Assembly (NCBI RefSeq): GCF_001975665.1
Contig: NZ_CP019419.1
Span: forward strand, 2,649,501-2,713,500
From: Polaribacter reichenbachii
GTDB taxonomy: Bacteria > Bacteroidota > Bacteroidia > Flavobacteriales > Flavobacteriaceae
DNA: 64,000 nucleotides
Direction of reading: 5' to 3'
Position 1 is the first letter of the stretch; each line of letters begins with the position of its first letter. Shown piece by piece: positions 50,132 through 60,561 of this stretch. The notes beneath the pieces are model-generated. The model was not told where the DNA came from, ran no database searches, and worked only from the letters and a program-made list of their open reading frames with translations. Both the position numbers and the translations under genes were made by a program.

Positions 50132-50494
50132 TTATTTACTGATGAAACCTTTTATTTTAATTCGTTTTATTGCTTCTTTTGCATTAGAAAAAATAATAAT
50201 TTCTTTAGAAAAACCTCCCAATTTAGAAGTGTCATATTCTACTGTTAAGGTCATTTTTTCTCCAGGCATAATTGGTTTTTCTGGTTTTTTAGGAACTGCG
50301 CAATCACAAGATGTTTTAATATCTTTTATAATTAAAGGAGCATCACCAATATTGGTGAACTCAAAAATGCGTTTTCCATCATCACCTTTTTTAATTTTTC
50401 CGTAATTAATAATCTCTTTTTTAAACTCAAATTCCTGTGCAGAAACTTTTAAGCTTAAGAAGAATATCAATAAAAAAAATAAACCTTTATGCAT
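50132..50494 (-). CDS. DUF1573 exported protein (tandem paralogue)
   Basis: A 120-residue exported protein (signal ending SLKVSAQ) close to its neighbour: INYGKIKKGDDGKRIFEFTNIGDAPLIIKDIKTSCDCAVPKKPEKPI. The cysteine signature is changed from CGC to CDC here; both cysteines remain. It is the first gene of the pair, divergent from valS with about 108 bases between starts. It is the shorter paralogue and lacks the Lys/Glu-rich tail of the other copy. Confidence 0.83.
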   Translation of the reverse strand: MHKGLFFLLIFFLSLKVSAQEFEFKKEIINYGKIKKGDDGKRIFEFTNIGDAPLIIKDIKTSCDCAVPKKPEKPIMPGEKMTLTVEYDTSKLGGFSKEIIIFSNAKEAIKRIKIKGFISK

Positions 50495-50602
50495 ATTACA
50501 AATTTACAATTTTTAAAAACATAAAATAATCAATCACTAATTTTCTCTAGAAAAAAGAGAATTGTATTTTTGCCAACTATATATCAAAAAGGATACCAAA
50601 GT

Positions 50603-53251
50603 ATGACAATTCCATCTAAATATGATGCAAGTAAAGTAGAAGATAAATGGTATGATTACTGGATGAAAAATAACTATTTTCATTCAACACCAGATGAAAG
50701 AGAGCCTTACACAATTGTAATTCCACCACCAAATGTAACAGGGGTTTTACACATGGGGCATATGCTAAATAATACCATACAAGATGTCTTAATAAGACGT
50801 GCACGTTTGTTGGGTAAAAATGCTTGTTGGGTTCCTGGAACAGATCACGCATCTATTGCAACAGAAGCAAAAGTTGTTGCCAAATTAAAAGAACAAGGAA
50901 TTAGCAAAAGCGATTTAACTCGTGAAGAATTTTTGCAACACGCTTTCGATTGGAAAGATGAATATGGAGGAATTATTCTAGAACAATTAAAAAAGTTAGG
51001 TGCTTCTTGTGATTGGGAAAGAACAGCGTTTACAATGGATCCAGAAATGTCTGAATCTGTAATTAAAGTTTTTGTTGATTTATATAACAAAGGTTTAATT
51101 TACAGAGGTTTTAGAATGGTAAACTGGGATCCTGAAGCAAAAACTACACTTTCTGATGAAGAAGTAATTCACGAAGAAAGACAAGGAAACTTATACTATT
51201 TAGAATATAAAATAGAAGGTTCTGATGATACTTTAACCATTGCAACAACAAGACCAGAAACTATTTTTGGTGATACTGCAATTTGTATCAACCCAAATGA
51301 TGAACGTTTCACGCATTTAAAAGGGAAGAAAGCAATAGTGCCTTTATGTGGAAGAATTATTCCTATTATAGAAGATGAATATGTAGATCTTGAATTTGGT
51401 ACGGGTTGTTTAAAAGTAACTCCTGCTCACGATGAAAATGATAAAAATTTAGGAGACAAACACAATTTAGAAGTTATCGATATTTTTAATGATGATGCTT
51501 CTTTAAATGCTTTCGGATTACATTATCAAGGAAAAGACAGATTTGTAGTTCGTGCAGAAATTGCCAAAGAACTAGAAGAAAAAGGAATTTTAGTAAAAAC
51601 TGAAGTTCACACCAACAAAGTGGGTACTTCAGAAAGAACAAAAGCAGTTATAGAACCAAGATTATCTGATCAATGGTTTTTAAAAATGACAGATTTGGCT
51701 AAACCTGCAATTAAAGCGGTTTTAGGTGATGATACTGACATTAATTTATATCCAAAGAAATTCGAAAATACCTATCGTCATTGGATGGAAAATGTGCGTG
51801 ATTGGAACATTTCTCGTCAACTTTGGTGGGGGCAGCAAATTCCTGCTTACTACTATATTTCTGCCAATTCTAATGGTCAGAAAGAATTTGTAGTTGCAGA
51901 AAGTAAAGAAAAAGCATTAAAATTGGCTTGGAAACAATCTAATGATTATGAGTTAACTGTAGATGATTTAACGCAAGATGAAGATGCTTTAGATACTTGG
52001 TTTTCTTCTTGGTTATGGCCAATGTCTGTTTTTGATGGAATTAGAAATCCAGAAAACGAAGAAATTAAATATTATTACCCAACAAACGACTTAGTTACTG
52101 GGCCAGATATTTTATTTTTCTGGGTAGCTAGAATGATTGTTGCTGGTTACGAATATAAAGGAGAAAGACCTTTTAATAATGTTTATTTAACGGGTTTAGT
52201 TAGAGATAAACAAAGACGTAAAATGTCTAAATCTTTAGGGAATTCGCCAGATGCATTAAAATTAATTGATGATTATGGAGCAGATGGAGTAAGAGTTGGT
52301 CTTTTGTTAAGTTCTGCTGCTGGTAACGATTTAATGTTCGATGAAGATCTTTGTCAGCAAGGAAAAGGTTTTGCCAATAAAATTTGGAATGCTTTTCGTT
52401 TGATAAAAGGATGGGAAGTTGCTGCTAGTTTACCACAACCAGAAACCGCTAAAATTGGATTGGCTTGGTACGAAGCGAAGTTTCAAAAAACGTTGACAGA
52501 GATAGAAGATCATTTTTCTAAATATCGTTTATCTGATGCTTTAATGGCAATTTATAAATTAATAAATGACGATTTTTCGTCTTGGTTATTAGAGATTGTA
52601 AAACCTGCATATCAACAACCAATAGATAAAATTACTTATGATGCAATTATAAAAGTTTTAGAAGATAATCTAAAAGTTTTACATCCTTTTATGCCATTTT
52701 TAACGGAAGAAATCTGGCAATTTATTTCAAAAAGAACATCAGAAGAAGCTTTAATTATTGCTAAATATCCAGAACAAAAAGAATTCAATTCAGCAATTAT
52801 TACTGATTTTGAATTTGCAACAGGTGTAGTTTCTGGAATTAGAACCATCAGAAAAGAAAAAAATATTTCTTTTAAAGATGCAATTGAATTATTTGTGGTT
52901 GATGCAGAAAAGAATTCAAAAGAGTTTGATGTAGTTATCCAAAAATTAACAAATACAGCAACAATTAATTATGCTTCAGAAAAAGTAGCAGGAGCATCTT
53001 TTAGAGTAAAATCTAATGAATATTTTGTGCCAATTTCTGCTGCTAATATTGATGTTGAAGCTGAAATTAAAAAATTAGAAGCCGAATTGAAAAGGGCAGA
53101 AGGTTTCTTATTTGGTATTTCTAAAAAATTATCAAACGAACGTTTTGTAGCTAATGCACCAGAAAAGGTTATTGCTTTAGAACGTAAAAAAGAAGCTGAT
53201 ACTTTAGCTAAAATTGAAACAATAAAAAGTAGTTTAGGTTCGCTTAAATAA
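50603..53251 (+). CDS. valS: Valyl-tRNA synthetase
   Basis: Charges tRNA-Val and edits mischarged threonine. The start is ATG giving [20 protein letters not shown]; eleven upstream codons are open but non-conserved. At 882 residues it is full length. The HIGH motif is [17 protein letters not shown], the KMSKS motif is [13 protein letters not shown], and the editing domain is visible around residues 200-350 ([28 protein letters not shown]). The C-terminal coiled-coil arm ([35 protein letters not shown]) is typical. A terminator follows within 30 bases. Confidence 0.97.
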   Translation: MTIPSKYDASKVEDKWYDYWMKNNYFHSTPDEREPYTIVIPPPNVTGVLHMGHMLNNTIQDVLIRRARLLGKNACWVPGTDHASIATEAKVVAKLKEQGISKSDLTREEFLQHAFDWKDEYGGIILEQLKKLGASCDWERTAFTMDPEMSESVIKVFVDLYNKGLIYRGFRMVNWDPEAKTTLSDEEVIHEERQGNLYYLEYKIEGSDDTLTIATTRPETIFGDTAICINPNDERFTHLKGKKAIVPLCGRIIPIIEDEYVDLEFGTGCLKVTPAHDENDKNLGDKHNLEVIDIFNDDASLNAFGLHYQGKDRFVVRAEIAKELEEKGILVKTEVHTNKVGTSERTKAVIEPRLSDQWFLKMTDLAKPAIKAVLGDDTDINLYPKKFENTYRHWMENVRDWNISRQLWWGQQIPAYYYISANSNGQKEFVVAESKEKALKLAWKQSNDYELTVDDLTQDEDALDTWFSSWLWPMSVFDGIRNPENEEIKYYYPTNDLVTGPDILFFWVARMIVAGYEYKGERPFNNVYLTGLVRDKQRRKMSKSLGNSPDALKLIDDYGADGVRVGLLLSSAAGNDLMFDEDLCQQGKGFANKIWNAFRLIKGWEVAASLPQPETAKIGLAWYEAKFQKTLTEIEDHFSKYRLSDALMAIYKLINDDFSSWLLEIVKPAYQQPIDKITYDAIIKVLEDNLKVLHPFMPFLTEEIWQFISKRTSEEALIIAKYPEQKEFNSAIITDFEFATGVVSGIRTIRKEKNISFKDAIELFVVDAEKNSKEFDVVIQKLTNTATINYASEKVAGASFRVKSNEYFVPISAANIDVEAEIKKLEAELKRAEGFLFGISKKLSNERFVANAPEKVIALERKKEADTLAKIETIKSSLGSLK

Positions 53252-53277
53252 ATTTTTATCAAATTTATATAAATTAT

Positions 53278-53314
53278 AAGTCTATGAAAACTAGTTTTTT
53301 ATAGGCTTTTTTTT
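53278..53314 (+). terminator. Intrinsic terminator after valS
   Basis: AAGTCTATGAAAA (from 53278) pairs with TTTTTATAGGCTT (to 53308) with two G-T wobbles around a short loop, followed by T to 53314. Confidence 0.75.
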
Positions 53315-53361
53315 GTGCTTTTAAAATATATTAAATTTTTTAGGTAGGGTAAATTAAAAGT

Positions 53362-53415
53362 GGGTTGTTATACCTATAGAGAACTATTAAATAACCCAAT
53401 AGCCTTTTTGGCTAT
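53362..53415 (+). promoter_or_regulatory. Two consecutive hairpins in the OmpA-gene leader
   Basis: GGGTTGTT (53362-53369) pairs with AATAACCC (53390-53397), one wobble. Immediately afterwards ATAGCC (53399-53404) pairs perfectly with GGCTAT (53410-53415) around five T. The second hairpin ends 20 bases before the ATG at 53436, so both would be in the 5' leader if transcription starts upstream. No known riboswitch was recognised. An operator function at the DNA level is equally possible. Confidence 0.45.
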
Positions 53416-53435
53416 ATAACTTAAATTAATAAATT

Positions 53436-54302
53436 ATGAGAAAATTAATTATTCCTGTTGTAGCAATTTCTTTATTAGCAACATCTTGTGTATCTAAAAA
53501 AAAGTATGTTGAATTAGAGAATCAGTTGATAGATACAAAAGGGAATCTTCAAAAAACAACGATTGAAAAAGAGGCATTAGAAAATAAATTTGCTACTATA
53601 GAAAAAAGAGTAGCAAAATATAATGAGAAAATTAATTCTTTAACAAGCGATAATGCTTCATTACAAAACGAAAATGATGTAAAATTAGATATGGTTGGTA
53701 ATACAGCTGTAATTTCTAATAATACAAAAGAATTAATGATGAAAACTTTAGCAAAAGTAGATCCATCAGAATTAGCAAAAGCAAAAACATTAAAAGATTC
53801 TTTAAATTTAGCTATTTCTTATAATTTAAAAAATAAGATTAATACTGCAGATTTATATGGTTCTAATGATGTAAATATAGATATAGATCAAACTGTGGTT
53901 ATGATTTCTGTTTCTGATAAATTATTATTTAATACTGCAAGTTATAGAGTTAAAAATCAGGCTTATGATTTAATCGAAAAATTAGCAACCATTATTAAAT
54001 CTGAGCCAAGTATGGATGTAATGATAGAAGGCCACACAGATTCTAGAACAATTAGCAACGCAACTGTCCAAGATAATTGGGATTTAAGTGTAAAAAGAGC
54101 AACTTCTATTGTTAGGCTTTTAGAAAATAAATACAACATTGATGGTAGTAGACTAATTGCAGCAGGTAGAGGTTCTACAATGCCTTTAGTAGAAAATAAT
54201 AGTAATGAAAATAGAGCAAAAAACAGAAGAACTAGAATTGTAATTTTACCAAATCTAGACAAATTCTTTGCTTTACTTGCAGAAGAAGAGGTTTTAGATT
54301 AG
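53436..54302 (+). CDS. OmpA-family peptidoglycan-binding lipoprotein
   Basis: A 288-residue lipoprotein (signal VAISLLATSCVSKKKY). After the lipid Cys comes a coiled coil (about residues 20-75: YVELENQLIDTKGNLQKTTIEKEALENKFATIEKR), then a C-terminal OmpA domain at about 155-280: LFNTASYRVKNQAYDLIEKLATII, MIEGHTDSRTISN, WDLSVKRATSIVRLL and RAKNRRTRIVILP, the residues that grip diaminopimelate of peptidoglycan. It probably tethers outer membrane to wall. An unusual structured leader precedes it, and a terminator follows. Confidence 0.92.
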   Translation: MRKLIIPVVAISLLATSCVSKKKYVELENQLIDTKGNLQKTTIEKEALENKFATIEKRVAKYNEKINSLTSDNASLQNENDVKLDMVGNTAVISNNTKELMMKTLAKVDPSELAKAKTLKDSLNLAISYNLKNKINTADLYGSNDVNIDIDQTVVMISVSDKLLFNTASYRVKNQAYDLIEKLATIIKSEPSMDVMIEGHTDSRTISNATVQDNWDLSVKRATSIVRLLENKYNIDGSRLIAAGRGSTMPLVENNSNENRAKNRRTRIVILPNLDKFFALLAEEEVLD

Positions 54303-54324
54303 AAAGCGAAAATTTTATGTACAA

Positions 54325-54354
54325 AAAAAGAGAAGCAATCGCTTCTCTTTTTTT
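54325..54354 (+). terminator. Intrinsic terminator after the OmpA gene
   Basis: AAAAAGAGAAGC (54325-54336) pairs perfectly with GCTTCTCTTTTT (54341-54352) around AATC, with T continuing to 54354. Confidence 0.9.
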
Positions 54355-54398
54355 GTTTTTTTTAATTTATGCTTTTTTTTTAAGTGAACTATCATTTT

Positions 54399-54863
54399 TT
54401 ATATTGTTGATGTTTGAGCTGTTGCAATAACTTTATCGTGATTTTTATAAAACATCATTACAACAAAAGAACCTACAAATGTTGATGCCATACCTTCTAT
54501 TAATAAAGTGATAAAAATTTCTGGTACAGATAAATTACCACCTATTAAAAATGAATTTTCCATTACTAATAAAAATTCTGGATTTATAAATTCGATATAA
54601 GTAACAACACCTATAACTGAAAATATTACAGCTAAAGCAGAGGTTTGTAAACCCAAACCTAAATTGGTAATATAGTTTGTTTCTTTATTCACCTCAATGT
54701 TGGTTTTTACGGCTTGTCTAATTCCGTAAACTACAAACAATAAATTTAAAAATCTCAAATAAGGATTTTCTTGAAGGCCAAAGAGTTTAGATAAAAAGAA
54801 TAAACCAGCAATAAGCGCTGTAATTAAAATTGCGTTTCTTAAAATAATATTTGTTTGTTTCAT
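54399..54863 (-). CDS. Four-TM membrane protein, possibly DUF4199-like
   Basis: A 154-residue protein with about four TM helices: AILITALIAGLFFLSKLFG, YLRFLNLLFVVYGIRQAVK, LGLQTSALAVIFSVIGVVTYI and MASTFVGSFVVMMFYK. Size, helix count and the long loop before the last helix resemble the DUF4199 membrane proteins common in Bacteroidetes, but I see no diagnostic motif, so this is a tentative link. It is a single leftward gene between the OmpA terminator and the aldo/keto reductase region. Confidence 0.55.
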   Translation of the reverse strand: MKQTNIILRNAILITALIAGLFFLSKLFGLQENPYLRFLNLLFVVYGIRQAVKTNIEVNKETNYITNLGLGLQTSALAVIFSVIGVVTYIEFINPEFLLVMENSFLIGGNLSVPEIFITLLIEGMASTFVGSFVVMMFYKNHDKVIATAQTSTI

Positions 54864-55085
54864 TTTGTTTATCTTTTTTAATTAAATATTAAACAAATAT
54901 AAGAAAAAATATATTAACTTTTATTATAATTGTCTTAAAATTAGTTAATTATGTTTATGATTTAATTAAGATTAAAAAATAACATATAACTTCTTTAGTC
55001 AGTATCTTTTCTAAAGCTTAAATTTTTATTTTAATTGATCTGATATTTGGAATTAGATTTGTACATCAGTAATTAGAAATTCATT

Positions 55086-56081
55086 TTATAAAACAGCATT
55101 AATCTTAGTTAGTTCTTCATCAGAAAAAGTGGTGTTTTCAGTGGCTTTTAAACTATCTAATATTTGTGATGTTTTACTAGCACCAATTAAAACAGAAGTA
55201 ATTCTATCATCTTTTAAAATCCAAGAAATTGCCATTTGTGCCAAATTTTGCTTTCTACTTTCTGCAATTTCATTTAATGCTTTAATTTTTGGCAACATTT
55301 CTAAAACTTTATCCGTTTTTAGATAACGACCATCTTTTACAGCTCTAGAATCTTTTGGCAAACCGTTAATGTATTTATTGGTTAACATACCCTGTGCTAA
55401 TGGCGAAAAACAAATGGTACCAACTCCAGAATTGCCTAATAAATCTAACAAACCATCTTCTATCCATCTATCAAATAAACTATATCTAGGTTGATGTATT
55501 AAACAAGGTGTACCTAAATCTTCTAAAATTGTAAACGCTTCTGCAGCTCTGTCTGGTCTGTAATTGGATAAGCCAATATACAAAGCTTTACCTTGTCTTA
55601 CAATTAAGTCTAGAGCGCCCATAGTTTCTTCTAAAGGTGTATTTTCATCTGGTCTATGATGATAAAAAATATCTACATAATCCAATTTCATTCTTTTTAA
55701 ACTTTGATCTAAACTAGAGATTAAGTATTTTTTTGAACCGTAATTTCCATAAGGACCAGGCCACATATCATAACCTGCTTTAGATGATATTATTAATTCA
55801 TCTCTATAACCACTAAAATCTTTCTTTAAAATTTTACCAAAAGTAGTTTCTGCAGAACCATAAGGTGGACCGTAATTATTTGCCAAATCAAAATGTGTAA
55901 TTCCATTATCGAAAGCACATTTTAAAAGGTTTCTGGCATTTTTAAAATCGTCATTTTCTCCGAAATTATGCCATAATCCTAAAGAGAGTTCAGGCAATAA
56001 CAATCCACTATTTCCTGTTCTTCTGTAATTCATTTTTTTATAGCGATTTTCATCAGCTACATATTTACTTTTTTTACTCAT
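55086..56081 (-). CDS. Aldo/keto reductase, YghZ-like
   Basis: An NADPH-dependent aldo/keto reductase of 331 residues, nearest in layout to E. coli YghZ (L-glyceraldehyde 3-phosphate reductase, methylglyoxal detoxification). The N-terminus MNYRRTGNSGLLLPELSLGLWHNFG and the YghZ-type insert GYDMWPGPYGNYGSKKYLISSLDQSLKRM fit that group. The catalytic tetrad is visible: Asp and Tyr in THFDLANNYGPPYG, Lys in IISSKAGYD, His in DIFYHHRPDEN. It stands alone between two noncoding gaps. Substrate is inferred. Confidence 0.88.
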   Translation of the reverse strand: MSKKSKYVADENRYKKMNYRRTGNSGLLLPELSLGLWHNFGENDDFKNARNLLKCAFDNGITHFDLANNYGPPYGSAETTFGKILKKDFSGYRDELIISSKAGYDMWPGPYGNYGSKKYLISSLDQSLKRMKLDYVDIFYHHRPDENTPLEETMGALDLIVRQGKALYIGLSNYRPDRAAEAFTILEDLGTPCLIHQPRYSLFDRWIEDGLLDLLGNSGVGTICFSPLAQGMLTNKYINGLPKDSRAVKDGRYLKTDKVLEMLPKIKALNEIAESRKQNLAQMAISWILKDDRITSVLIGASKTSQILDSLKATENTTFSDEELTKINAVL

Positions 56082-56470
56082 TTTTTATATATTTTTTTAA
56101 TCGTAAAACAGCTAATAAGCTAATTATAGATTTAATTGTAAGTAAAATTTAGATTTTAACATTTGAGTTTTTTTAGCTACACTTGCCAAACTAAAATAGT
56201 TACTAAATAGACAATAAAAGTAATGTTATCAATATTATATTGTAAAGTTTTACTTTATCATCGGTAACGATTTTTACTAATTTTTTATGTAAAAAAATCG
56301 ATTTCAAATCCTAACTTAACTTGTTTAGGTTAAATCTAAAAAGGATTAAAGTTTAAAAATACAAAACAAAAATTAATAGATTACGATACAATCTAAATTG
56401 CCAAAATTCACCAATCAATTTTTTTTTCATAATATAAGAATAGCAAAAAAAACTGAATAATTTTTTGTAT
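56082..56470. other. 389-base AT-rich intergenic gap without a recognisable gene
   Basis: No plausible frame, no tRNA and no strong terminator were seen. The only structured part is ATCG-GTAA-CGAT (about 56259-56270), a 4-bp stem with a GNRA-like loop followed by TTTTT; it is too short to call a terminator. The gap separates the 5' end of the aldo/keto reductase gene from the 3' end of the dehydrogenase gene, so the reductase promoter should be here. Confidence 0.3.
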
Positions 56471-59371
56471 TTATAGAAGTGCTTCTTTTAATAAGGTAAT
56501 TGGGTGTTTTGCTATACGTTTTGTTCCATCAAAAATTTGATGTCTACAACTTGTACCAGCAGCAGCAATTTCTGTGTCTTCGCTACAATTTCTAACTTTA
56601 GGAAATAAAGTATCTTCACCTACTTGCATAGAAACTTTGTAGTGCTCTTTTTCGTAACCAAAAGAACCAGCCATTCCACAACAACCTGTATTTAAAACAG
56701 TAACTGAATAATTTTCTGGTAAACTCAGCATTTTAAAACTAGAAAAAGTACCAGACAATGCTTTTTGATGACAATGACCGTGAATTTTTAATGTCTTTTT
56801 TTCTGATGTAAAAAGGCTTTTATCAATATTTTCTTTTTCAATTTCTTTGGCTAAAAACTCTTCGAAAGTAAATGCGTTTTTTGCAATTTTTTCTGCGGAT
56901 GTTTTATCGTCAGCTAACCTTAAATATTCGTCTCTAAAACTTAAAATTGCAGAAGGTTCAATACCAACCAGAGGAATATCATCAGAAATTAAATCTTTAA
57001 AAATGGCTACATTATTGTTGCAAATTGCTTTGGCCTCTCTTAAAAATCCTTTAGAAATATGGCTTCTTCCACTTTCATTGTGAGCAACAGTTTTTACTTC
57101 ATAACCTAATTTTTCTAACAAGATTACAGCATCTTTCCCTATTTCTGCATCGTAATAATTAGTGAATTCATCATTGAATAAATACACCGCTTTTTTAGCA
57201 GATTTTGGTTGATATTTCTTTAACCAACTTTCTAAAGTCTGATTTGCTAATTTAGGCACAGAACGTTCTACTGCAACACCTAATACTTTTTTAGCAATTG
57301 TAGTATTAGTAAAAAAGTTAGTAATAGCAGGGAATTTGCTGCCTAATTTATTGTATTTTACATTATTCGCAAACATTTTACTTCGAAAAGAATAACCATT
57401 TGTTTCTTGGTATTGGTAAAGAAATTCGGCTTTCATACTAGCAATATCTACATTACTTGGGCATTCTGTAGCACAAGCTTTGCAACTTAAACAAAGATCT
57501 AAAACTTGTTTTAACTCTTTAGAATCGAATTTATTTATGGCTGTATTATTTGTTAAAACTTCTCGCAAAGTATTTGCTCTTGCTCTTGTAGTATCTTTTT
57601 CGTTTTTTGTAGCTCTATAACTTGGGCATAATGTTCCACCAGCTTCTACTGGTTTTCTACAATCTCCAGAACCATTACACTTTTCAGCTAATTTTAAAAT
57701 ACCTTCATCTTTAGAAAAATCTTGTAGCGTTTTAATTACAGGTTCTTCTCTGTCAATTTCATAACGTAGACTTTCATCCATTGCAAATGCGTCTGTAATT
57801 TTTCCTTGGTTAAAAACATTATTGGGGTCAAAAGCTTTTTTTATTCTTCTTAAAAGTTGATAATTATTATCGCCAATCATTAACGGAATAAATTCTGCTC
57901 TAACAATTCCATCTCCATGTTCGCCAGAAAAAGAACCCTTATATTTTTTTACTAATTCTGCGGTTTCTGTTGTAATTTTTCTGAAAAGAACAACATCTTC
58001 TGACTTTTTTAAATTTAAAATAGGACGTAAATGTAATTCTCCTGCACCTGCATGCGCATAATACACAGCATTTTGCTGGTATTTATCCATTATTTTGGTA
58101 AATTCTTCAATATAATTTGGCAAATCTTCTAAAGCAACAGCAGTATCTTCAATACAAGCAACCGCTTTTTTGTCGCCAACAATATTTGCCAAAGCACCTA
58201 AACCGGCTTTACGTAAATAATGCACTTTTGCAATATCTTTTCCATATACTTTTGGATGATGATAACCAAAGTTATTTTTCTTGAAATCTGCAATTAAATT
58301 ATCAGCATAAATTTCTGCTTGTTCTATGGTATTTGCAGAAACTTCTAGCATTAAAACTGCTTCAGGATCTCCTTGTAAAAAGAAGCGATTTTCGGCTAAT
58401 TTTCGGTTATCTTTTGTACAATCTAAAATGGTTTTATCCATTAATTCACAATTGTACAAGTTATGATTCATAGAAATTAAAGTAGCTTTTAAACTTTCGT
58501 TTATACTTGTAAAATGGCTACAAACCATAATGCTTTCTTTAGGAGCAATAGCATCTAGTTGTAGTGTAATTGATGTTGAAAAAGCCAATGTACCTTCGCT
58601 ACCTGTTAAGAATTTGGCAACATTTATGGTAGCTTCATTACCACCAAATAAATCTGATTTTAAAAATTCATCTACAGCATAACCCGTACATCTTCTATGT
58701 ATTTCTGGTTTCGGAAATTCGTTTTTAATTTCTTGCTGATTTTCTAAGGCTGATAACTCATCAAAAATAGCTTTGTATATTTTGCCTTCTTGAGTGTTTT
58801 CTTTTGTTTTTTTAATGAATTCTGCTGATGAAATTTCGTTAAAAGTAGCTGTGCTACCATCGCTTAAAATGGCATCAATAGATAAAACTTTGTCACGAGT
58901 TACTCCATATTTTATAGAAGTACTTCCAGAGGAATTGTTACCAACCATACCACCAATCATACATCTATTAGATGTTGAGGTGTTTGGTCCAAAAAATAAT
59001 CCAAAAGGTTTTAAATATACATTTAAAGAATCTCTAACAACACCTGGTTGTAACGTAATGGTTTTTGCTTTTTCATCAAAAGAAATAATTTTTGTAAAAT
59101 GTTTAGACACATCTACAACAATACCTTCTCCAACACATTGACCAGCAAGAGAGGTTCCTGCAGTTCTTGGTATTAATGTGATATTGTTTTTAGTAGCAAA
59201 ATCGATTAAGATTTTAATGTCTTTTTCATTTTTAGGAAAAGCAACAGCTAACGGAATTTTTCTGTACACAGAAGCATCAGTTGCATATAAGGTTTTGTGT
59301 AAATTATCGAAAAGAACATCACCAGAAAGTGCGTTGTGTAAATCTTTTAAAACAGTATTATTAATCATCAA
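56471..59371 (-). CDS. FAD-linked, Fe-S-containing oxidoreductase (YdiJ / D-2-hydroxyacid dehydrogenase type)
   Basis: A 966-residue protein combining a FAD-binding oxidase, a ferredoxin-like part and a heterodisulfide-reductase-like CCG part. FAD_binding_4: LIPRTAGTSLAGQCVGEGIVVDVS. FAD-oxidase C: YAHAGAGELHLRPILN and GSFSGEHGDGIVRAEF. First Fe-S cluster: CNGSGDCRKPVEAGGTLCPSY; second: CLSCKACATECPSNVDIAS. CCG region: HGHCHQKAL and NTGCCGMAGSFGYE. This is the E. coli YdiJ layout (D-2-hydroxyglutarate dehydrogenase) and also resembles D-lactate/glycolate oxidases; the substrate is not fixed. Electrons probably go to the quinone pool. Confidence 0.88.
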   Translation of the reverse strand: MMINNTVLKDLHNALSGDVLFDNLHKTLYATDASVYRKIPLAVAFPKNEKDIKILIDFATKNNITLIPRTAGTSLAGQCVGEGIVVDVSKHFTKIISFDEKAKTITLQPGVVRDSLNVYLKPFGLFFGPNTSTSNRCMIGGMVGNNSSGSTSIKYGVTRDKVLSIDAILSDGSTATFNEISSAEFIKKTKENTQEGKIYKAIFDELSALENQQEIKNEFPKPEIHRRCTGYAVDEFLKSDLFGGNEATINVAKFLTGSEGTLAFSTSITLQLDAIAPKESIMVCSHFTSINESLKATLISMNHNLYNCELMDKTILDCTKDNRKLAENRFFLQGDPEAVLMLEVSANTIEQAEIYADNLIADFKKNNFGYHHPKVYGKDIAKVHYLRKAGLGALANIVGDKKAVACIEDTAVALEDLPNYIEEFTKIMDKYQQNAVYYAHAGAGELHLRPILNLKKSEDVVLFRKITTETAELVKKYKGSFSGEHGDGIVRAEFIPLMIGDNNYQLLRRIKKAFDPNNVFNQGKITDAFAMDESLRYEIDREEPVIKTLQDFSKDEGILKLAEKCNGSGDCRKPVEAGGTLCPSYRATKNEKDTTRARANTLREVLTNNTAINKFDSKELKQVLDLCLSCKACATECPSNVDIASMKAEFLYQYQETNGYSFRSKMFANNVKYNKLGSKFPAITNFFTNTTIAKKVLGVAVERSVPKLANQTLESWLKKYQPKSAKKAVYLFNDEFTNYYDAEIGKDAVILLEKLGYEVKTVAHNESGRSHISKGFLREAKAICNNNVAIFKDLISDDIPLVGIEPSAILSFRDEYLRLADDKTSAEKIAKNAFTFEEFLAKEIEKENIDKSLFTSEKKTLKIHGHCHQKALSGTFSSFKMLSLPENYSVTVLNTGCCGMAGSFGYEKEHYKVSMQVGEDTLFPKVRNCSEDTEIAAAGTSCRHQIFDGTKRIAKHPITLLKEALL

Positions 59372-59566
59372 AAAAATAGTAAAAGAATCTAATTTACAAA
59401 TATCAGCATAATAAATCTTTTAAAATAAAAATAAGAAAAACGATTCATTAATTTTATCAATTTGCTAAAAAACACTTTCATTTAATAACGATATTTATAA
59501 AGTTTTTGTATTTAGCTTAACTCAGATGTTTTTTATGAAAAGATACTTTAAGAAAATATGTAATTT

Positions 59567-60544
59567 TTATAGAATTAGATTGAAAAAATAACCAGATATG
59601 ATAATACAAAGAGTTACCACACCAAAAAAGATGGCAATTAGTTTTAAAGACATTACTTTTTTTAATAGCATAGCTTCTGGCAAAGACAAGCCAACAACAC
59701 CCATCATAAAAGCAATTGCTGTACCAATTGGTATTCCCTTTGCGACTAATACTTGTACAACTGGTAAAATTCCTGATGCGTTAGCATACATTGGCACAGC
59801 TAAAATAGTTGCAATGGGTACAGCAAACAGATTATCTTTGGCCATATATTGTTCAAAAAATCCTTCAGGAATATAGCCGTGCATTAATCCGCCAATGGCA
59901 ATACCAATAATTACAAAAGGAATAATTCCTTTAAGAATTTTAATTACTTCTGCCCAGATTATTGGTAATCTTTGCGAAAAGCTTAATTGTTCTGCTTCGA
60001 ATTTATCTTGTTCTCTTTGTGCATTTGCTAAAACTTCTTTGACCCAAGGAGTTAAAAAAGGTTCTAGTTTTAATTTTTGAAGAATTACACCAGAAATTGT
60101 ACCCAGTAAAATTCCACTTAAAACATAAATAATTGTCATTTTAAATCCGAATAAACCTACAAACAAACCAATGGCAACCTCATTAACTAAAGGAGATGTA
60201 ATTAAAAAAGCAAAGGTTACGCCTAATGGAATTCCTCCTCTTACAAAACCAATAAATAATGGAACTGAGGAACAAGAACAAAAAGGTGTTACCACACCAA
60301 AAAGACTTGCCATTAAATACTCTAAACCATACAATTTATTTCTAGAAAGATAATTTTTAACTTTGTCTATAGGGAAATAGCTATTTACAATTCCCATAAA
60401 AAAGATAACCACAAAAAGTAGTATTAAAATCTTTACTGTGTCGTAAATAAAGAAATTTAAAGCCTCTACTAAATGTTGTTCTTTTTCTAAATTTAGAACA
60501 TCATAAACAAACCAATCTGCTATGTTTTGTATCCAATTAAACAT
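59567..60544 (-). CDS. YraQ/ArsP-type permease (DUF318)
   Basis: A 325-residue membrane protein with about eight TM segments in two halves. The family's signature is FGVVTPFCSCSSVPLFIGFVRGGIPLGVTFAFLITSPLVNEVA, with a CSCSS cysteine motif in the membrane, mirrored later by VPMYANASGILPVV and GIPIGTAIAFMMGVVGLSLPEA. Members such as ArsP export trivalent organoarsenicals; many others have unknown substrates. It is last in an arsR-thioredoxin-permease group, which supports a toxic-metalloid or thiol-reactive-substrate role. Confidence 0.85.
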   Translation of the reverse strand: MFNWIQNIADWFVYDVLNLEKEQHLVEALNFFIYDTVKILILLFVVIFFMGIVNSYFPIDKVKNYLSRNKLYGLEYLMASLFGVVTPFCSCSSVPLFIGFVRGGIPLGVTFAFLITSPLVNEVAIGLFVGLFGFKMTIIYVLSGILLGTISGVILQKLKLEPFLTPWVKEVLANAQREQDKFEAEQLSFSQRLPIIWAEVIKILKGIIPFVIIGIAIGGLMHGYIPEGFFEQYMAKDNLFAVPIATILAVPMYANASGILPVVQVLVAKGIPIGTAIAFMMGVVGLSLPEAMLLKKVMSLKLIAIFFGVVTLCIIISGYFFNLIL

Positions 60545-60561
60545 AATTTAATCTGAGGTTG

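Noticed and set aside
56259..56275. ATCG-GTAA-CGAT followed by T as a terminator
   Set aside because: A 4-bp stem is too weak, and no gene ends just upstream on that strand.
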